From the NCBI GenBank assembly GCA_015178975.1, contig WHVD01000086.1:301869-365868 (forward strand): 64,000 bases of DNA. The letters run 5' to 3'. The notes under the pieces were generated by a model. That model was not told where the DNA came from, ran no database searches, and saw only the letters and a program-made list of their open reading frames with translations. Position numbers and translations under genes: made by a program. Each line of letters opens with the position of its first letter. Position 1 is the stretch's first letter. Origin of the DNA: Hysterangium stoloniferum. Lineage: Eukaryota > Basidiomycota > Agaricomycetes > Hysterangiales > Hysterangiaceae. Positions 33,011-44,980 of this stretch are shown here, in pieces.

Positions 33011-33469
33011 ATTTATACAGTGGCTCAAAAAACTGTACCAATGTTTTCTCATTTTTGAAAGGTTGGGTTGTTATGGACCACTGGCAGAAGCAGAAAATCT
33101 AAGTAAATTATAAAAGATACTATAGGATCATGGCTTGGAGATAAGCCTTGGTTCATGTGATTTAGATCAAAGCCCATTGAATAATAAATAAAACAAAGCA
33201 GCCACTCATTGGGACAGTCTTTTGACCCATGATTCTTTTACTATCTAGCACTCTGTATGTCCCCCTTTTTCCTTTATAACTGCCCTGATCCTTATGGGGA
33301 TACTTTCTATTAGATCTTGGCAGACTTCTGGTAGATTGCATTCCACTCCTCCACCACTCTCTCCCACAATTCATGTACTCCCTTGGGTGATGTGTTATAT
33401 TTTTGGAGTTGGCATTTGAGGTGTTCCCAAAGATGTTATATGGCATTAAGATCAAGGGATGAGGGAGGT

Positions 33470-34510
33470 TGTGAAGACCCATTCCTGGGAACCCCACGGA
33501 GTATCCTCTGGATATTTATATTAGGTTCTGAACCACCCAGACCAGTATCAAGATATGGAATCCACTGGAACCCGACCCTCATCCCTCAAGGACCCTTTGA
33601 CTCACATCCCATTCTGTCAGTCTGCCCCCCCAACTAGACACTTTCTATTATGACCCAGAATCCATCGGACTCCACTGGACCCACATGTCAACCTGTTTAT
33701 ACCCAACTCTCTGTGCCCATCACCAGACTCTAACCGGACTCCCAGAATCCCTCTAAAAGAGCATAGAACCCTGCTCCCACAGTCATTGGACTCCACTGGA
33801 CCCACCTGTCTATATCTGACACTGTGTCTCATGTACATACTAGTCCTCAGACTCTGCCAGACCCACATGTCAACCTGCTTATACCCAACTCTCTGTGCCC
33901 ATCACCAGACTCTGACTGGACTCCAGGAACCCCTCTAACAGAGCATAGAACCCCATTCCCATTATGGTCAAATGACCTGTCAGGTTTTGCACCCCACTCC
34001 CATTCCATTCCATCCCTAACACCCAGTTTGCTGTTTACCTGTCTCATTTCATGATTACCTGTTTTGCACCTCATTATTACCAGATTTGGTATTATTACAT
34101 TCCACAGTCTATATAAGTCTCCCATACTCATGTACTTACAATCCAGTTTCAATCTCGAACTAGTTACACCCCGAATATGTCTTGATCCAGTCTCTACTCC
34201 TCTTGTCTGTCTGCACACTTGATTCCTGGAACTCCAAGGGGAACTCCAGAATCTACATCTTCCTTGTAGGCATTCTGTCAGCTTGAAATATGGACACCCA
34301 AATGAGTGTGCGAGGGTGCAGCACATAAGCTGAAGCCAAGTCCATCTCAGTACTCTGGTAATTATTCTGACACTCCTTGTACTAATCTGGAAACTCCCCA
34401 GACTAATTACCTGGGGACTCTGTGGGACATTCCTGGAAAGTGTTCGGAATTATTACCAGAAACCCCATGGCACCAGAGATCCTCAGAACTTATCAGTTTA
34501 GAACTTAACA
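33470..34510 (+). mobile_element. Solo LTR, family 2, nested in the Tc1 transposase
   Basis: 1041 bp, TGTGAAGACCC ... GAACTTAACA, flanked by the perfect duplication GAGGT (33465-33469 and 34511-34515). Longer than the copy at 12139 because a block of about 182 bp (near 33660-33840) is tandemly duplicated (cccacatgtcaacctg at 33680 and 33862). Confidence 0.9.
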
Positions 34511-35072
34511 GAGGTCAGGATAGTACTTGAATATCCTTGTCCTCAAACTATTTTGTTGCCTGCCAGGATGCATGTTTAGGGTCATTATTCTCCTGAAAGT
34601 AACAGTTGGCCTCCTCCATTCCCAACTTTTAAAAACTTTCCACCACTCCCAGCTCCAACCTTTCACAGTATTGTTCAACATCCATCCTCCCCTGCACCTC
34701 TGAGCTTTCCCACCCCATTCCAATACATACAACTCTATACCATGAGATTGTTTCCTTCTCCATGCTTGACAGTCAGTGTTGTAGTCTGGTTAGACACTGG
34801 TTCTCCTCTTTGTTTCCACATATATATCTTTCCATCTGACCCAATCCTATTAATCTTGGATCATAACACCCTCTTCCAGTCCTCCACAGTCCAATTTTCA
34901 TGATATTGGGCAAATTTGAGCCACTTCTGACAATGCATGGCCTTGAGCAATAGTCACTTTTGCTTTGTTGTAGAGTAAAAACCATTCTCCAGTACATCTC
35001 AGACTGTTTGGGGAGTGACAGAGTTGGAGATGACAGAATTAATGAATTGGGTAGCCTGAACTGCTTTATCAA

Positions 35073-36292
35073 TGTTACAACTGGAAGATCCACCAGACTC
35101 CAGCTACTACCATATATACACCCACACCCTATATGCACCAGTTATCAGTTAACCAGAATACCCACCAGGACCCAGACATCGAACCTGTCCATGCCTGACC
35201 TTCATTGTCTCATGTACCAGTTGCTGGAATACCTCCTGGGATCCATGCACATTGTACCTGTCTATCTTTGACCCTGTCCCACACATCAGTCACCAGACTC
35301 CACTTGGAAAACCTGTCAGCTCTCTAACTGAGCCCTGTTCCTGTTATGGTTTTATGACCTGTTATGATTCAGACTCCACTCCATTCCATCCCGTTCCTAA
35401 CACCAAGTTTGGTGTTTATTTATCTCATTTTATGTTTGCTAGTTTAGTTTTCATTATTACTGGATTTGGTATGTTATTCATTCCACAGTCTATATAGTCT
35501 GGCAGATGTTGTACATACAATCCATCAGCTTAGATCTCCCCAGTGTGAAGAGTGGTAGAAGTTCTGACTGTTCTATATACAAAGAAATGAGTAGAATGGG
35601 AAGAAGGATGATTTGAGTGGCGGCCTTGACTGCTATAGTTTGAGGTCTGAAGTGTTAGATTGCTCAGATAATGCTACCTATGTGGTAGCTGACATGTTAC
35701 CCTGATCACCGCTTGCTGTAGACCTAGTTTATGTCTTACAAGTGGAGGTGCTTGGGTAAAAGTGTGTCTGAGTTCCATTTGGTGCCAAGTGCACCCACAA
35801 GTATACACAAAGCTTCAAACTAATGAAATGGTGCAATATTTGAAGAATATAAAGAATAGAAAAATATGAATCAAATGTGTAAAATATAAATAAAATAAAA
35901 GGAGTGTTTTACCATAATGAAACTGTGGTAAAAGCATACTCCTCACACCCAGTAATCTCAGTATAATTTCCACTCTATTCCTCTCTTTGAAACACACCAC
36001 TATTTACCTCATCGGAGCCCACAGGCTCTGACCTATCTATCACTTGATCTCCAACCCATCACCACCCAACCCCTCAACCTCATCAGAGTCCATGGGCTCC
36101 CTGACTGGTCTTGTGACCTATCAACCCCCAACCTATCAACTACACCTGGACTCCACAGGTTTCCTGTCTGCCTGTTTGAAATTGGATGCCATGATCTCAC
36201 AAAGGCACAGCCTATAAGCTGAAGCCAAGTCCTACAGAATACCCACAGGTTTCTCCAGAAACCCTCTGCTAAGCCCTGCCCACGTCTTAACA
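35073..36292 (+). mobile_element. Solo LTR, Gypsy family 1 (copy C), nested in the Tc1 element and itself interrupted
   Basis: TGTTACAACTGG ... CACGTCTTAACA, flanked by the perfect duplication ATCAA (35068-35072 and 36293-36297). It contains a 404-bp LTR of another family at 35544-35947; without it the LTR is about 811 bp, like its sisters. Confidence 0.9.
35544..35947. mobile_element. Solo LTR, TGTGAAGAG family, third nesting level
   Basis: 404 bp, TGTGAAGAGTGGTAG ... ACTCCTCACA, flanked by the perfect 5-bp duplication CCCAG (35539-35543, 35948-35952). A longer relative is at 56298-56926. The terminal TGTGA/TCACA palindrome is typical of small LTRs; a Copia origin is my guess. Confidence 0.85.
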
Positions 36293-36420
36293 ATCAAGCT
36301 GCCTAGAGCTGATTTGATAAATGATTGACTGTTTGTTATAACCAAAAGCTTGGAAGGACAGCTCCCAGGATTGTTCACCTTGTTCCCATCCACTTCCCTA
36401 CTAATTCTATTCTGTCAGGG

Positions 36421-37229
36421 TGTTAAGGGTGCATACACGGAGGGTTTCCAGAGAAACCCATGGGAAAGCCGGTAGGACTTGGCTTCAGCTTATAGGCTGC
36501 ACCCTCATGAGATTGTGTTGTCCAATTTCAAACGGGTGGATGGGAATCCTGGGGAGTCCAGGTGGGGTTTGTGAATTGAGAGGTCGGGGAGTCGAGATAG
36601 ATAAGTTGGAGGTCGAGTGATAGATGCATCGGAGCCTGTGGGCTCCGACTAGTAAGAGCGGTGTGATTCAAAGAGGAATTTAGAGCAGAAATTATACTAA
36701 GATTACTGGGGAGAATCTAAGTTGATTTTCTGACTGGATTGTATGTACAACAGCTGCCAGACTATATAGACTGTGGAATGAATAACATACCAAATGCAGT
36801 AATAATGAAAACTAAACTAGCAAACATAACACGAGATAAATAAACACCAAACTTGGTGTTAGGAATGGGATGGAACGGAGTGGAGTCCGAATTGTGACAG
36901 GTCATAAAGCCATAATGGAAACAGAGTGGGAGTGGAGTCTGAATTGTGACAGGTCATTTGACTATAACGGGAACGGGGCTCAGTTAGAGGGATGATGGGT
37001 TTTCTGAGTGGGGTCTGGTGACTGATGTGTGGGACAGGGTTGGTCTGTAGACAGGGACGGAGTCCGGCAGGTATTCTGGTGACTGATACATGAAGCAATG
37101 AAGTCGAATGTGGACAAGTCTGATGTACAGAGTCTGGTGGGAATTCCGGTAAACTGACAATTGGTGCATATAGGGTGTGGGTGCATATAAGTTAGTGCCT
37201 GGAGTCTGGCAGGAATTCCAGTTGTAACA
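36421..37229 (-). mobile_element. LTR, Gypsy family 1 (copy D), no target duplication
   Basis: 809 bp, TGTTAAGGGTGC ... GTTGTAACA. Flanks CAGGG and GCACC do not match. In its sense direction (minus) it is preceded by AAAGGGAGGGTGC, which resembles a polypurine tract, so it may be the 3' LTR of a lost element or a recombinant. Its other side abuts the Tc1 transposase N-terminus. Confidence 0.75.
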
Positions 37230-37438
37230 GCACCCTCCCTTTATGCTGAAGTCCCAAAGAGGTACTAGAACTTGATAAGGTTTTTCTCGGCTATGTGCAT
37301 GTGTCAAAAGTCATGTCGGTTACAGTATGTGTCATAAAGTCACATGGTCTGGAAGGTAAGGTTCAGATGCGATGAGCCTATATAAAAAATTGAAAAAATG
37401 AATTTTCTTCTTCTTTATTACCCCCATCATCAACATAA

Positions 37439-38045
37439 ATGGGTTCAATGCCAATGCTGCAAAGACCAATGCCAACTGCTGGGCCCTCCATGGGCACTCA
37501 ATATCGGGCACCTCTCACCACTGCCCAAATCTTGGCACAGTGGGAGGAACAGTGACATCAACAAGAAGAGGCAGAGAGGGAGGCCAAGGAGGCTGAAGAG
37601 CAGCTGGATAGGGAATACCAGATGGCATTGGCCATGGAGAAAGCAGCTGAGGAGCAGAGGAAGAAGGATGAGAAGGAGGCTGCGTGGGTTGCCGCAGAGA
37701 AAGCCCAGGCAGCTGCAGATAGGGCCACGGTTTCTGCGGGAAAGGTAAGTCCCATTGAATCACCATATCAACTTACTGACTTGGCATTTTCACCACAAGG
37801 CGGCAGAGGTTGAGTTGGAGTCTGAGGAGCCGGAGAGCCCGCAAAAGGTAAGCCTTGGGTCCATGGGAATTCTGGGAAGCTAACCACATCAACAGAAGTC
37901 AAGGAAAGTGGCTCCAGTCTGCCTACCAATGAGGAATGACCTGCAGTGTTCTGGTTGTAATGACTGGAACACTGATTGCAATCAGAAGTCCAGGCAGGGA
38001 CCAGGCTGCTTCCAGTGTGCACACCTCAATAACGATATCAATTGA
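37439..38045 (+). pseudogene. Coiled-coil plus Cys-cluster protein, one TGA
   Basis: Three exons (37439-37744, 37800-37847, 37896-38045) join in frame (504 nt). It starts MGSMPMLQRPMPTAGPSMG, then a long Glu/Lys/Ala helix (EAEREAKEAEEQLDREYQMA and EEQRKKDEKEAAW), then a short acidic exon, then a cysteine cluster (CSGCNDWNTDC ... GCFQCAH) that could bind zinc. Codon 39 is TGA (37553-37555) between WEEQ and HQQEE, where CGA would fit. Proteins of this layout are common and repeated in Agaricomycetes and often near transposons, but the function is unknown. Otherwise the reading frame and splice sites are intact, so the damage is recent, or the TGA is the only error. Confidence 0.55.
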
Positions 38046-38097
38046 AAGTAAGAGTTGATTCGTTCATCTAACTTTCCTCCCGGAGCATTCCCAGTGG

Positions 38098-39727
38098 CTA
38101 CTGTGACTGGGAGATGAAATTTTGTTCCATAGTGGGATCACTCATGTCATCACCCATGCTGTTTACTATTCTAACAACGGCCGCTCGAAATGTGCTTTGA
38201 GTAACCTCCCGTTCTCGGACTGAATTTCCATTGGAACAGCTCACGTGCTGCCTCAGGTTAAGGAAAAATCGGCAAACCAATATTGTGGACACTCTGGAGA
38301 GGATTTTCATTATTGGGGTAAACATTAGTTTGCACCTCACTCACACGTTTTCTAGATAACCTGTCAGGGCCGTCAGGGAAGGCTGGGGGGAAGTTCTGTG
38401 GCGAGTACTCTGTGCGGTGATAGGTAACTCACCCTAGCGACCTGGAAAGCCGTTATGTTACCGCTGACAGTAGTCTTTACACCAATATTACACGTACCTT
38501 ATTTATTATTATTTGTGTCATTGCCCAAGAGAAAATGACACTTGGGGTGCAGGTTATATCAGACTACATCATGCTTCATCCAGCATATGCTCTTACAGAA
38601 AGCGGACCACACCTATACAAGAGTTAGGTAAATCAAATACAAATTTTAGGGATCATCATGCGGACTGGAGAGGCTTTATTACCTTGCTGGAAGACCAATC
38701 CAGATATGGATGCACTCCTGTTTGGATGGGTAATGGCTTGTCTTTCTCGGACGGCAATCCACGTATAATGTATCGTAATCACGAGGACACATGTGTCGTA
38801 CAACAAGCTCAAAGTTGTCAGGGCTGTCGCTACATGCTTAGTGTCAGCGTGCATGTTAGTTTCCCATCCTTTGGAATACCTCTGGAAGTTGTGTTAGTAT
38901 ACGTATAATATGAGAATAAAATCCGCATTAGAAACATACAGCTGCGCCACAGTAGCCGAATCCTCCTTTTGACAATTATCTATCCCCGCATCGACCTACC
39001 CGACGTTAGATGGTTATGACTACAGAAACGACAACGAGTACCAGGTTACCACAAATATTCATGACAAATATCAATGTAACCGCGCTGACGATATATAAAT
39101 TATGGCGACTGATCGCGTAGATCCGTGCAAGCAAAAGCCCTGGTGGTAAATGTGGAATGCCCTTATGAACTATTGAAGATGAAGTACCCTCGACACAGAA
39201 TGCCGCTACTGTATCACAGACATTTTGGAATGTAGCTATTATGTTGCATTCCCTATAAACAACAAAGACAAGTTAGCAAGGGTGTGAAGATGGGATTGAC
39301 GTCATACTAATAGATGAGTGTAATTCAGGATATGTCAGTTCAAATCGAGGAAATAAGCTAATATTAACCTGCAAGGGAGGCCGCGTAACTACCAAGGAGA
39401 ATTGGCACACCAGTGCGACAAGGAGGCTGAATTTGGAAAGCAGATACATTATACTAAGGACGCTTTTTTTCCTGGTCCATACGACAGCGACCTCCTGGGA
39501 TAAGGAGAGAAGTGTGTCGTATATGAGAATGGCTGGAACTCGTGATGAATTCGCATATTAACAGGCAGTTTCGAAATTGGCAACTTACTGGTTGCAGCGC
39601 AATTTAACGCGTTGTGTAATCGTCTGATTTGCGAAGTAACTAAGGTTAGTTATACATCCTGCGACCTGGGGGGGGGAGCGTGTATGTATAGGTTAACTCA
39701 CATGTCTGAAGCGATCTGGTCAGACAT
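38098..39727 (-). CDS. DUF6533-like seven-helix membrane protein
   Basis: Exons read on the minus strand start MSDQIASDI (39727-39702), then RLHNALNCAAT (39623-39589), then ILIYDTLLSLSQEVAVVW and KKSVLSIMYLLSKFSLLVAL (39532-39369). Next come CNIIATFQNVCDTVAAFCVE, GLLLARIYAISRHNLYIVSA, then TALTTLSLLYDTCVLVITIH and SISGLVFQQG near 38700, and SRVSTILVCRFFLNLR with an acidic tail ending at 38098. The order (YDxLLxLxxEV near the start, LYDTxVxxxT in the middle, RFxLNLR at the end) is that of the large Agaricomycete DUF6533 family of unknown role. One junction (39369 to the exon starting at GGAATGC) is out of phase with the obvious GT-AG pair, so there is an unusual splice or a 1-bp frameshift. 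Confidence 0.65.
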
Positions 39728-40598
39728 TGAAGGTACAGTGGGTAGAAGTGAGATGGCACTGTTGGAGGAATAGATGGCGCACGCGGGCATTTCAAGTCAG
39801 CCTAAGTAGCCGTGAAGTGAGCCCTCATCTCACCTATCACCGTAGACTCGACCGCTCAGGCTTGATGCTTTGATGGCCCCCCTACCAGGTCGAACATCGA
39901 TGGCTCAGCGCTTGAAGTTTTGGAACGATTGCGTTGATTGCACCTGTAGAGTTTGAAATTAGTTCCAGAAGTTTCACCTGGTTGCATACTATCTTGTTCT
40001 TTCCCCATTGTATGCTATCTACTACGGCTAAACAAAATATAAATCATAGGTGCGGGTTGTGTGCGAGATACTTACTACACGAAAAGTGTGCCCTCTTTTT
40101 TCTTGGGCCAATTTAAGAAATCAGAAATTATCCTGGGCAGTTTGAGAGCCTCATTTCATATCTTTTGTTTTGGAATATTTCGTTCGCGTATCAGACATCT
40201 GAGGCTTCATCATGTCGTGCGGGAAATCCTCTCGCCCTTGTCGTTTCGAGGGAATGATTCTCCTTTAAATAATATACACAGCCACGCTGACCATTGGCGC
40301 CTTTTCAAATTGAATGCAGCGGTAGAAAACCCAGATCAAGCGTTTACTCCTCCCATATCCCCGCAATGACCACTTCATTAGGGTTTCAAAACGCCCCAGA
40401 AGAGAGCCCTGGGAGGATGTCCACCTTCCTGCGATATTTTTATCAGATAATTGTTCAATCATGAATCACAGCCGTGGCGCTCGTGCATGACCCACCCAAC
40501 AAACGCCCACATGTGGGTCACGCCGCCTCGAGGAGCTCTCCCGGCTTCCAAACGCGAACGCGACAACCAATACCCAACCCTCAGCACTGTAGCCTCTG

Positions 40599-42825
40599 AT
40601 GCTACGAACACGTCGACCACTGACGCTGCATGTGTCTGCGCTGTCGGATGCAGAGTATGCGGCGTATACACAGTCGCTTTCGGAGTTGGCGAGCCCGGTG
40701 TCTCCAGGCAAGGACGCCGAGTGGGAAACGGTGGTGCTTAGTGTGAGGGAGGCTCGGGGGTGGATTAGAGGACGATATGGGGCGTGTGTGGATGGCGCGA
40801 TTATTGACCAGGTGAGTCAGGTCGTGGATGAGGGGAAATAAAGGCGCAATCTTGACATTGGAAGACTTGTAGATTTTGAAGAATTTTGCCCCAGAGTTAG
40901 GGCCACAGGACGTCTTGACTGGGGGCCAGTTTTTCGCGGTCATGAGGCTTGTTTGCCATGCACAATCTGGTGCTGCTGTAGACGACTCACTCGTATTTAT
41001 CCAAGGTGAGTTCAGTTAGGAATCAATACGTCATAGCTTATCGGCGAACTTTGCAGCGAATCCAGAGCCATTTTCGCCTGCTTCGGATTCTAAAAGAGCT
41101 TCTATCAAGTCGGACGTAGCCCTAAGCAGACGTAGTTCAGGGAAATCCAACCCACCGCCCGTCCCTCCACCTCGTCCATCTCACGAAAGCCAGCTAACAG
41201 CAGCTGCACCTACAACACCAACCCTTCCACCCCGCAGCGCTCCACCCAGCACCAGCTCAAACCCCTTCGCCCGTGCCCAGTCCCAACCCCCTAAACCCCC
41301 CACGGAACCACCACCCGCATCTTCGAACCCCTTCCGCATCTCACTTCAAAACCCCCCTCTGCCGCCTTCCCTTTCATCCGCCAGCTCGTCCTCCTCATCC
41401 CACTCGCCACCCAAATATGCGACGCCCCCCCTTCCACCACGCAAACCGGCGCTCTTGCCACCACCCCGTCACGGGTCTCTCGCGAGACTGCCTGTAGGCG
41501 TCGGCTCGTCGTCAAGGTCTTCTACGTATACCCCACCGCTCCCCCCACCCCCTGCGCCACCGAAGCCGCCAAAGGCGACTTCGATGCTGATTAAACAGAG
41601 TTTGCAAGCTGCCAAGGGCGCGCAGAGCGTCAAAGAGGTTTTGGACACGTTGAGCAAGGAGAGGAGGGCGGAGGTGATCAGGAAGAGCGGTACGGGGGGC
41701 TCTGGCAACACTAATGGGGCTAAGGTTGTTGGTAGTGGGACTGGGACTGTGCGGAGTGTGAGCCCGCCGAGGTCGTTTTATGACGTTGCCGCTGCGCGTA
41801 TTGGGATCGGGTCGTCGTCCTCGTCGTCCATCTCATCCAATGAGCGGACGTCGACTCCACCAGCTTTTACAGTCCAGCCTGCGTCACCCGCCTCGCCGTT
41901 AACGGTGACTCGCAGCGCCTTTTCGCAACACCCATCCCATCCTTCTACCGCGCCCCTTCCTAACCCGCGTCGTAGCAAATCCCTCCATCACCCGAGCCCC
42001 GGCTCCGCTGCCGCTGCGGCCTCCCCCCTCTCGCCGGACGCATCGTCGGCCTTTCCCCGCATCCAGTCACAGACACGCACGCATTCCCAATCACCGTCAC
42101 CGTCACCGTCTCAATCCCCGTCGTCGCATCACCTCACGCAGCCGCAGCCGCAGCCGCAGCCGCAATCACCGCCCCTCCCTCCTCCCCGACGACGCCGGCC
42201 AGAAAGCGTCCAAGTCACCCGCTCTCCCTTTGCAGACGCCGCCGACCAGGATCACCGGCGTGGTGTGAGCCGAGAGCGCGGCGTGGGGGAGGGGTGGCGG
42301 CCCGGGAGCGCACCGAAGCATTATTCGGTTACCGAGCTTGATGCGAGGCTGAGGGCGAGTTCGAATCCGGGCCCGAATCCCACGGGGTCTGGGGCTGGGG
42401 CTGGGGCTGGGCCAAGCATGATAGATGCGCTGCAGCGCACCTTTGCGACGCTCCGTCCTGGCGCTGGGTTTGAGAGTGTGCGTGTGCGGGCGGAGGGGAG
42501 GGTTTTGCCTGGGGGGTATTCGAAGATGGGGAAGGGGGGCGAGAGGCTTGTTGGTGAGGAGGAGGAGGTGGAGGGGGCCGATGGCGATGGCGAAGAGGAT
42601 GACGGACCAGAGGTGGACTCTAACCCTGACCTACAGCCGGGTGGGGCTTCGTCTCCTGTTCCTGGTGTAGGGAGTCAGGGACAGCACATGAACCGGCACC
42701 AACGGTATGCTGGAGATGAGGGGGTATTCGGGCAGGATAAGGAGGCAGGGGTGGATGGCGCAGGGACAAAGACGAAACCTGGGACGATCGCGCATCCGGG
42801 TAATGGGTGGGTGAGCCTTGCGTGA
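40599..42825 (+). CDS. Proline-rich scaffold-like protein with EH-like N-terminal region
   Basis: Three exons (40599-40811, 40873-41005, 41057-42825) join in frame to 704 aa; introns are 61 and 51 bp. Residues 1-118 are the only folded-looking part: SALSDAEYAAYTQSL, then FAPELGPQDVLTGGQFFAVM and RLVCHAQSG, which resembles the last helices of an EH/EF-hand-type module (the GGQFFAVMRLV end). The rest is disordered: NPPPVPPPRPS and TPPLPPRKP are SH3-ligand types, and several NPF tripeptides (SSNPFARA, SSNPFRIS) are classical EH-domain ligands. This suits an endocytic or actin-patch adaptor. GC is higher than in the surrounding DNA, as expected of a real gene in this repeat-rich region. The family assignment is inference. 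Confidence 0.7.
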
Positions 42826-43195
42826 TGGGTCGGTTGTATTATAATGGGGTGTGTGGTCGTAGAGATATCTACCTGATGGGGGGGATTCAGCTTTAGCCCC
42901 AGGATGGCCAATCAGTTGATTCCTGTCACGGGAAGAGTGCATGTATGGGGGTGAAAAATAACATTCTGTAAGATGATAAGTAAGATGTGAGGTTACATCT
43001 GTGAACTGAGGACATATAGTGTATCATGTACCCACCTCCGTACACGACCATTATCTGCCACTCACTAGTAGAGCGCGAGTAAAAGTAATTCAGGGCCGGT
43101 TGAATTTCGGTAGCTTATTTAAAATAATAATATTTTATTATATAAACCTTTCTCTAATTATTTGGCAAGTTGACGTAAACCAACCTCACTCGATC
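42805..43195 (+). repeat. Gene-tail and flank, source copy of a local duplication
   Basis: The last codons (GWVSLA stop) and 3' flank of the proline-rich gene, with the motifs gggggggattcagctt and caacctcactcgat, recur at 44620-44910 after the phosphatase gene. Confidence 0.7.
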
Positions 43196-43261
43196 GATAG
43201 CATGAGGCAGGGGACCACTGTGGACCAGTTCCGGGCTTCCTCTTTCTGACACCATACAACA

Positions 43262-44282
43262 ATGGCTGACGGAGAAGCTCTGCTAGGTCTTGATCAGTCA
43301 GATATTCAACAAGGAACATCCAATCCCTCCCAAGTTGAAGTGTCCCCACATGAATCAGAGACCCAGCCCGATTCTGAGCATAAAGAGACAAAGTATAGAT
43401 ACGCCGTAGTCTCCTTCATCCGTCATGCACAAGTGAGAACTGTGTTTTCCTCTTTTCCTCTTTTTCTTTCCTGCCCACTTATCTCCATTTAATAGAGCGA
43501 GTCGAATGTGAACCCGCGCCTGGACGCTGACAAGGCAGATAAATTGACGGCAAAAGGCCAAGAACAGGCTACAAAACTTGGCCAAGAATGGGCCAACGTT
43601 CGGATCGACGCTATTTTTTCCTCTGACTTCGAAAGAGCAAAGGCGACCGCGCAGGCCATTGTCGATTTTCATTCTAGCACGCTGGAATTGAGGACAGACA
43701 GCTCTCTTAGAGAACAAGATCATGGACCAGAAGTCGCACATTATATGCAATGGGGTAATTTTTACAAAGCACAGAGGTTGCGCAGTGGCAGTTACCCACC
43801 TGGCAGTGAGGAGGCGCGGTCCCATCGTCCACCTGACGGAGAATCTGCAATTGATGTTGTTCGACGGGGAGTCTTGATACTGCAGTTGGCGATCCTTGTA
43901 CACGGCCGTTATCTTCCCTCACCTCCCCCAGAGTTGCTTGATAAAGGCCCTCATGAGCCCCAGCCCGCTGACCAACTTCCTGATGGTGTCCCCCATTTCG
44001 TCTTTGTCAGCCACAATATTTTTCTTGTAGAGCTGTATGAAGCACTGTTGTCTTGGGAGGCAGAACGGCATCGCTATCTGTGGGTTCATTACCACAATAC
44101 AGAATGGTATTGGTTGTGCTTCTTAAACCGTTTTGCGTTGTTAATACATATATCCACACAGGTCACGTTTCATCATTGGCAGGGGGGATCGTCCTTTGGA
44201 GAGCCCACAGGGACACTATCAAAAGACTTTTGATTTAGATTTGGTCGTTAACTGTCTTAAACCCGTCTATCGCAACGACTAG
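43262..44282 (+). CDS. Histidine phosphatase (phosphoglycerate mutase-like) superfamily protein
   Basis: Exons 43262-43432, 43496-44106 and 44162-44282 join in frame to 300 aa; introns are 63 and 55 bp. The phosphohistidine motif is rebuilt across intron 1 (IRHAQ, then SESN: RHxxSxxN). Downstream LTAKGQEQATKLGQ, IFSSDFERAKATAQAI and LREQDHGP give the second arginine and acidic donor, and FVFVSHNIF the second catalytic histidine. The acceptor of intron 2 restores NTEWSRF, which suits the family end better than reading through. The family removes phosphate through a phosphohistidine; substrates range from sugars to proteins and cannot be told here. The N-terminal 45 residues are acidic and unstructured. 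Confidence 0.85.
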
Positions 44283-44619
44283 AATGTGTGTTTACTGGTG
44301 GTGAGGGTTGTGCTTGGAATGATGACATGAGATAACTGCAATACAACATTTTGACCACTTACTTCTTCCTAATATGTTACGTCCGTAAAGCGCAGCCTGG
44401 GATCTTGCCAATGGAAAATTCAATGCGTGAGGTTTTAATCTTGAGCCGAAGCTATGAGACAATACACTATTTACTAAATTCCCGCTATTCCTTTCAAAGA
44501 CCACAGGCCCACATATGATAACTACTGACTGATTGGGAAATTAACAGTATTACTTAAAGGAGGGACAACTTCGATTCCAACCTCTTCTGGAACAATCTCT
44601 GACAATCGATATTCTACTG

Positions 44620-44980
44620 TAACGGGTGGGTGAGCCTTGCATGATGGGTCGGTTGTACCATTATGCCGTGCCGGTGGAAAGGCGTGTGGTGTGAAAGATG
44701 TCTACCTGGTGGGGGGGATTCAGCTTTTCCCCTTGGATGGCTAATTGATTGCTGTGACAGGAAGGGGTGCATATATTGTGGGAGGGGAAGGGTAAAACGG
44801 TATATTGCCACCTACATCTGCATCCCTCGAAAATAGTACACGTCCATCCATAGCTTCCTCTAGGTCACACCTTTCAAAATTTGGCGTTAATCAACCTCAC
44901 TCGATGGATAACAGACAGGATGATGTGACACCTTTTAAACGGTGGAACGGTGAGGTAATTTCAGGGGGGGAAAAAGGGCC
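44620..44980 (+). repeat. Second copy of the gene tail and flank
   Basis: Matches 42805-43195 with gaps: gggtgggtgagccttg and tgatgggtcggttgta, then ctacctg, gtgggggggattcagctt, and caacctcactcgatggataa. Its end (atggataacagacaggat ... acaccttttaaac) occurs a third time at 48070-48140, beside the truncated gag. Confidence 0.75.

Larger units (their letters stand above)
33018..36420 (-). pseudogene. Tc1/mariner transposase pseudogene, split by two solo LTRs
   Basis: The plus-strand end at 33018 is CAGTGGCTCAAAAAACTG. On the minus strand, pieces read in order: NNPGSCPSKLLVITN near 36370; AVQATQFINSV near 35060; KWLKFAQYHENWTVEDWKRV near 34900; YFQENNDPKHASWQATK and FEDKDIQVLS near 34560; and PPSSLDLNAI-HLWEHLK near 33450, then HELWERVVEEWNAIYQK. 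These match the DDE core (NDPKH and PDLNPIENLW type) of Tc1 transposases, which cut and paste the element at TA. Several stops and frameshifts make it dead. Removing the LTR at 33470-34510 and one GAGGT rejoins DIQVL with PPSSLDLNAI. Confidence 0.85.

Noticed and set aside
38513-38908. 131-codon plus-strand frame
   Set aside because: Lies antisense to well-matched exons of the DUF6533-like gene.
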